64,000 nucleotides of DNA from Tessaracoccus sp. SD287. Its GTDB lineage: Bacteria; Actinomycetota; Actinomycetes; Propionibacteriales; Propionibacteriaceae. Location: positions 62,001 through 126,000 of the forward strand of contig NZ_JADIJQ010000004.1 of assembly GCF_017355265.1 (NCBI RefSeq). Direction: 5' to 3'. Made by a program: the position numbers and the translations under genes. The notes beneath the pieces are model-generated. The model was not told the DNA's origin. It saw only the letters and a program-made list of their open reading frames with translations, and made no database searches. Each line of letters begins with the position of its first letter. Position 1 is the stretch's first letter. Positions 61,653 to 64,000 of this stretch are shown one piece after another.

Positions 61653-62927
61653 ATGATCGATCCCGCCGTGCTGCGCACCGACCCCGACCGTGTTCGTGAC
61701 TCCCAGCAGCGACGCGGTGAGTCGGTGGCGCTGGTCGACCAGGTGCTGGCTGCCGACACCGAGCGCCGCAGCAGCATCGCCGCCTTCGAGTCGTTGCGGG
61801 CCGAGCAGAAGAGCTTGGGCAAGGACGTCGCCAGGGCGAGCGGTGAGGAGAAGGCGGCGCTGCTGGCCCGCACCAAGGAACTGTCGGCCGAGGTGAAGCG
61901 CACCCAGGGGCTCGTCGAGGTCGCCGAGGCCGCCTACGCCGAGGTGTACAAGCAACTGGGCAACCTGGTCATCGACGAGGTCCCCACCGGTGGCGAGGAC
62001 GAGGGCACCATCCTGGAGACCATCGGAACCCCCCGGGACTTCGAGGCCGAGGGCTTCACGCCCAGGGACCACCTCGAACTCGGCGAGTCGCTGGGCGCCA
62101 TCGACATGGCCCGTGGCGCCAAGGTGTCCGGGTCGCGCTTCTACTACCTGACTGGTCAGGGTGCCCTGCTCGAGTTCGCGCTCAGCCAGTTCGCGCTGTC
62201 CAAGGCACTGGAATGGGGCTTCATCCCGATGATCCCGCCGGCGCTGGTCAAGGCCTCGGCAATGGAGGGCACCGGCTTCCTGGGGCAGGCCGCCCAGGAC
62301 GTCTACCACCTGGAGCAGGACGAGTTGTACCTGGTCGGCACCGCCGAGGTGCCGCTGGCCGCCTACCACTCCGACGAGATCCTCGAGGTGGGCAAGCTGC
62401 CGCTGCGCTACGCCGGGTTCTCACCCGCCTATCGTCGCGAAGCCGGTTCCTACGGCAAGGACACCCGCGGCATCTTCCGGGTGCACTGGTTCGACAAGTG
62501 GGAACTGTTCGTCTACTGCGACCCGGCCCAGGCCGAGGCCGAGCACCAGAAGTTGCTCGACTGGGAGAAGGAGTTCATCACCGCCCTGGAAATCCCGTTC
62601 CAGGTGCTGGACGTGGCCTCGGGCGACCTGGGCCTGTCGGCAGCCCGCAAGTTCGACTGTTACGGCTGGCTGCCCACCCAGCAGCGCTACCGCGAGATCA
62701 CCTCGACCTCGAACTGCACTGACTTCCAGGCCCGCCGCCTCGGCATCCGCGGCCGCTTCGAGGGCGGCACACGTCCGGTGGCCACGCTGAACGGCACCCT
62801 GTGCGCGATGACCCGAATGATCATCATGCTGCTCGAGAACCACCAGCAGGCCGACGGCTCCGTACGCATCCCTGAGGCGCTGCGGCCCTTCCTGGGCGGG
62901 CGGGAATCGTTGACCCCGGTCGTCTGA
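61653..62927 (+). CDS. serS: Seryl-tRNA synthetase
   Basis: 424 aa, usual length. N-terminal coiled-coil arm (about 30-110, charged heptads such as [20 protein letters not shown]) that holds the long tRNA-Ser arm, then a class II core: [10 protein letters not shown], motif 2 in [25 protein letters not shown] and motif 3 in [20 protein letters not shown], an actinobacterial variant. Charges tRNA-Ser, and tRNA-Sec if present. Leaderless-type promoter upstream. Divergent from the lipid kinase. Confidence 0.95.
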   Translation: MIDPAVLRTDPDRVRDSQQRRGESVALVDQVLAADTERRSSIAAFESLRAEQKSLGKDVARASGEEKAALLARTKELSAEVKRTQGLVEVAEAAYAEVYKQLGNLVIDEVPTGGEDEGTILETIGTPRDFEAEGFTPRDHLELGESLGAIDMARGAKVSGSRFYYLTGQGALLEFALSQFALSKALEWGFIPMIPPALVKASAMEGTGFLGQAAQDVYHLEQDELYLVGTAEVPLAAYHSDEILEVGKLPLRYAGFSPAYRREAGSYGKDTRGIFRVHWFDKWELFVYCDPAQAEAEHQKLLDWEKEFITALEIPFQVLDVASGDLGLSAARKFDCYGWLPTQQRYREITSTSNCTDFQARRLGIRGRFEGGTRPVATLNGTLCAMTRMIIMLLENHQQADGSVRIPEALRPFLGGRESLTPVV

Positions 62928-62960
62928 CCCGGCGTCGGGGGTGGTGGTGCGCCGGGACGC

Positions 62961-63752
62961 TCAGAACCAGCGGCGCAGCTCGTCGCTGGTGCCCCCGTCG
63001 AGGAAGTGTCCGGTGACGGCGTCGGCGTAGACCTTCACGCCGTCTACGGCATTGCCCATCGCCACGCCGCGCCCGGCCCAGGCGAGCATCTCGACGTCGT
63101 TGTAGCCATCGCCAATGGCGAGCACGTCGGACTGGTCGACGCCCAACTGCGCGCACACCTTGGCCAGTCCCTGCGCCTTGTTGACGCCCTGGGGGGCGAT
63201 GTCGAGCCAGTTCGACCACCCCACCGCGTAGCTGACGCCGTGCATGCCCAACTGGTCGGCCAGGGTGAGGAACTCCTCGTTGGGCACGTCCGGGTCACGG
63301 ATGACGATGCGGCTGGCGGGTTCGGCGCACAACTGGTCGATGGTCTCAATGATCATCTCGCCGGTCAGGTCCCCATCGGGGAACAGCCGGTTCAGCCGGA
63401 AACCGGTGCCGACCACCTCGACGGCAATGCGCGCCTCGGGGGAGAGCTCGTGGATGTGGCGGATCACCCGGGCCGGGTCGAAGGTGGCGACCTCGGTCAA
63501 CTCGAAGGGAGGGTAGTTCACCAGGACGGCGCCGTTGGAGCAGACCGAGGGACCGGCCGGCAGTTCGAGCAGGTCGAAGATCGGCTTGGTGCCGTACCAG
63601 CCTCGTCCGGTGGACAGCACCACGTGGGCACCTGCTGCCAGTACTGACGCCACCGAATCCCTGATGTGGCCAGGCATCACGCTGGCCTCGTCAACAAGGG
63701 TGCCGTCAATGTCGAGGGCGACCAGACGTGGTCGCCAACCTGGAGCAGTCAT
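62961..63752 (-). CDS. Cof-type HAD-IIB phosphatase
   Basis: 263 aa. Intact HAD motifs: nucleophile DIDGTL, STGR, the Lys in GVNKAQGL and GDGYNDVEML for Mg2+. The C2-type cap sits between about 85 and 190. This subfamily acts on sugar phosphates, flavin or haloacid substrates; the substrate is not evident. Converges on serS with 33 nt between stops, where no clear hairpin is seen. Confidence 0.85.
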   Translation of the reverse strand: MTAPGWRPRLVALDIDGTLVDEASVMPGHIRDSVASVLAAGAHVVLSTGRGWYGTKPIFDLLELPAGPSVCSNGAVLVNYPPFELTEVATFDPARVIRHIHELSPEARIAVEVVGTGFRLNRLFPDGDLTGEMIIETIDQLCAEPASRIVIRDPDVPNEEFLTLADQLGMHGVSYAVGWSNWLDIAPQGVNKAQGLAKVCAQLGVDQSDVLAIGDGYNDVEMLAWAGRGVAMGNAVDGVKVYADAVTGHFLDGGTSDELRRWF

Positions 63753-63775
63753 GTGTCCTAGCTTGCCACTGCCTT

Positions 63776-64000
63776 TCAGGCGGCCTGCACCGAACGGCCG
63801 CGACCCTGGCGGCGGGTGGTGACGGTGCGGTAGGCCGTCATCACCTGTTCCAGGCTCGGGGGCACCTGATCCGGGGCGACGGGGCCGGCATTGTCGCCGG
63901 CGCTGCGGGCCTTGCGCAGGTGACGCTTGACGGTCGACAGGGAGCAGCCCAGTCGCTGGGCGATCGACTCCAGGGAGTCGTACGGGTTGGCGTTGCGCAA
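63776..64000 (-). CDS. HTH DNA-binding protein, C-terminal fragment (partial)
   Basis: The frame is open to the window edge; the TTG at 64000 is only an apparent start, so the gene probably continues beyond. The visible 74 residues have one helix-turn-helix (SLESIAQRLGCSLSTVKRHLRKARSAG) and a basic tail (TTRRQGRGR). Could be the end of a sigma-like factor or a small regulator; not resolvable here. Confidence 0.55.
   Translation of the reverse strand: MRNANPYDSLESIAQRLGCSLSTVKRHLRKARSAGDNAGPVAPDQVPPSLEQVMTAYRTVTTRRQGRGRSVQAA

Noticed and set aside
1-64000. tRNA and rRNA genes
   Set aside because: No cloverleaf with TTCRA-type T-loop or rRNA-like stretch was noticed in the intergenic spaces, which are all under 300 bp; a tRNAscan-SE run would settle this.

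Overview
The window is high-GC DNA, with G/C at nearly every third codon position and many GTG/TTG starts. It carries a complete actinobacterial type VII (ESX) secretion gene set and several genes with a TAnnnT -10 box 6-7 nt before the start codon, typical of leaderless actinobacterial transcripts. Gene families (DUF3105/DUF305 pair, TIGR04338/DUF2786 pair, MprAB-like two-component pair, FG-GAP secreted proteins, E1/E2 ketoacid dehydrogenase) fit an actinobacterium, perhaps Propionibacteriales. That placement is inference; no rRNA or other marker is present.

Layout. 1-5.7 kb is a defence-like island: the C-terminal part of a type ISP-like restriction-modification/helicase protein, then a HipA-like kinase, a HipA-N/HIRAN fusion and a DNA-binding protein with homing-endonuclease-associated repeats, all on one strand with tiny gaps or overlaps. 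5.7-10.7 kb has DnaA-box-like sites, a lipoprotein, three small membrane proteins, a HAD phosphatase, an ArsC-like protein and a DUF3105-DUF305 pair. 10.7-16.1 kb (minus strand) is a probable drug-tolerance cassette: UvrA-like ATPase, TetR regulator with a concentric palindromic operator, and MMPL exporter. 16.2-26.3 kb is mixed housekeeping and metabolism: VOC, alpha/beta hydrolase, DUF1905, SRPBCC, YibE/F, AlkA-like glycosylase, metallohydrolase pair, two-component system, S51 peptidase and ornithine carbamoyltransferase.

26.3-38.3 kb is surface/secretion oriented. A YbaB-like protein lies directly before a WXG-like/lipase fusion (candidate ESX effector), followed by a 41-bp alternating repeat array. 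Then come four secreted proteins ending in five FG-GAP repeats (a 5'-nucleotidase and three CAP-like proteins), with an orphan LuxR-type regulator between them. Two of these genes share an identical 784-bp 3' block. 38.5-46.7 kb holds an E1alpha-E1beta-E2-ROK kinase operon, alanine racemase, EcsC, Aat and an Fpg/Nei glycosylase.

46.8-59 kb is the ESX locus: two WXG100 proteins, EccB, EccE, an unrecognised 225-aa partner, EccD, EccC, mycosin and a DUF2510 membrane protein, arranged on alternating strands. 59-64 kb carries prephenate dehydratase, a PAP2-like/diacylglycerol kinase fusion, SerRS, a Cof-type phosphatase and the end of an HTH protein.

No gene-free stretch exceeds 300 bp. No rRNA, tRNA, transposase or CRISPR array was seen.
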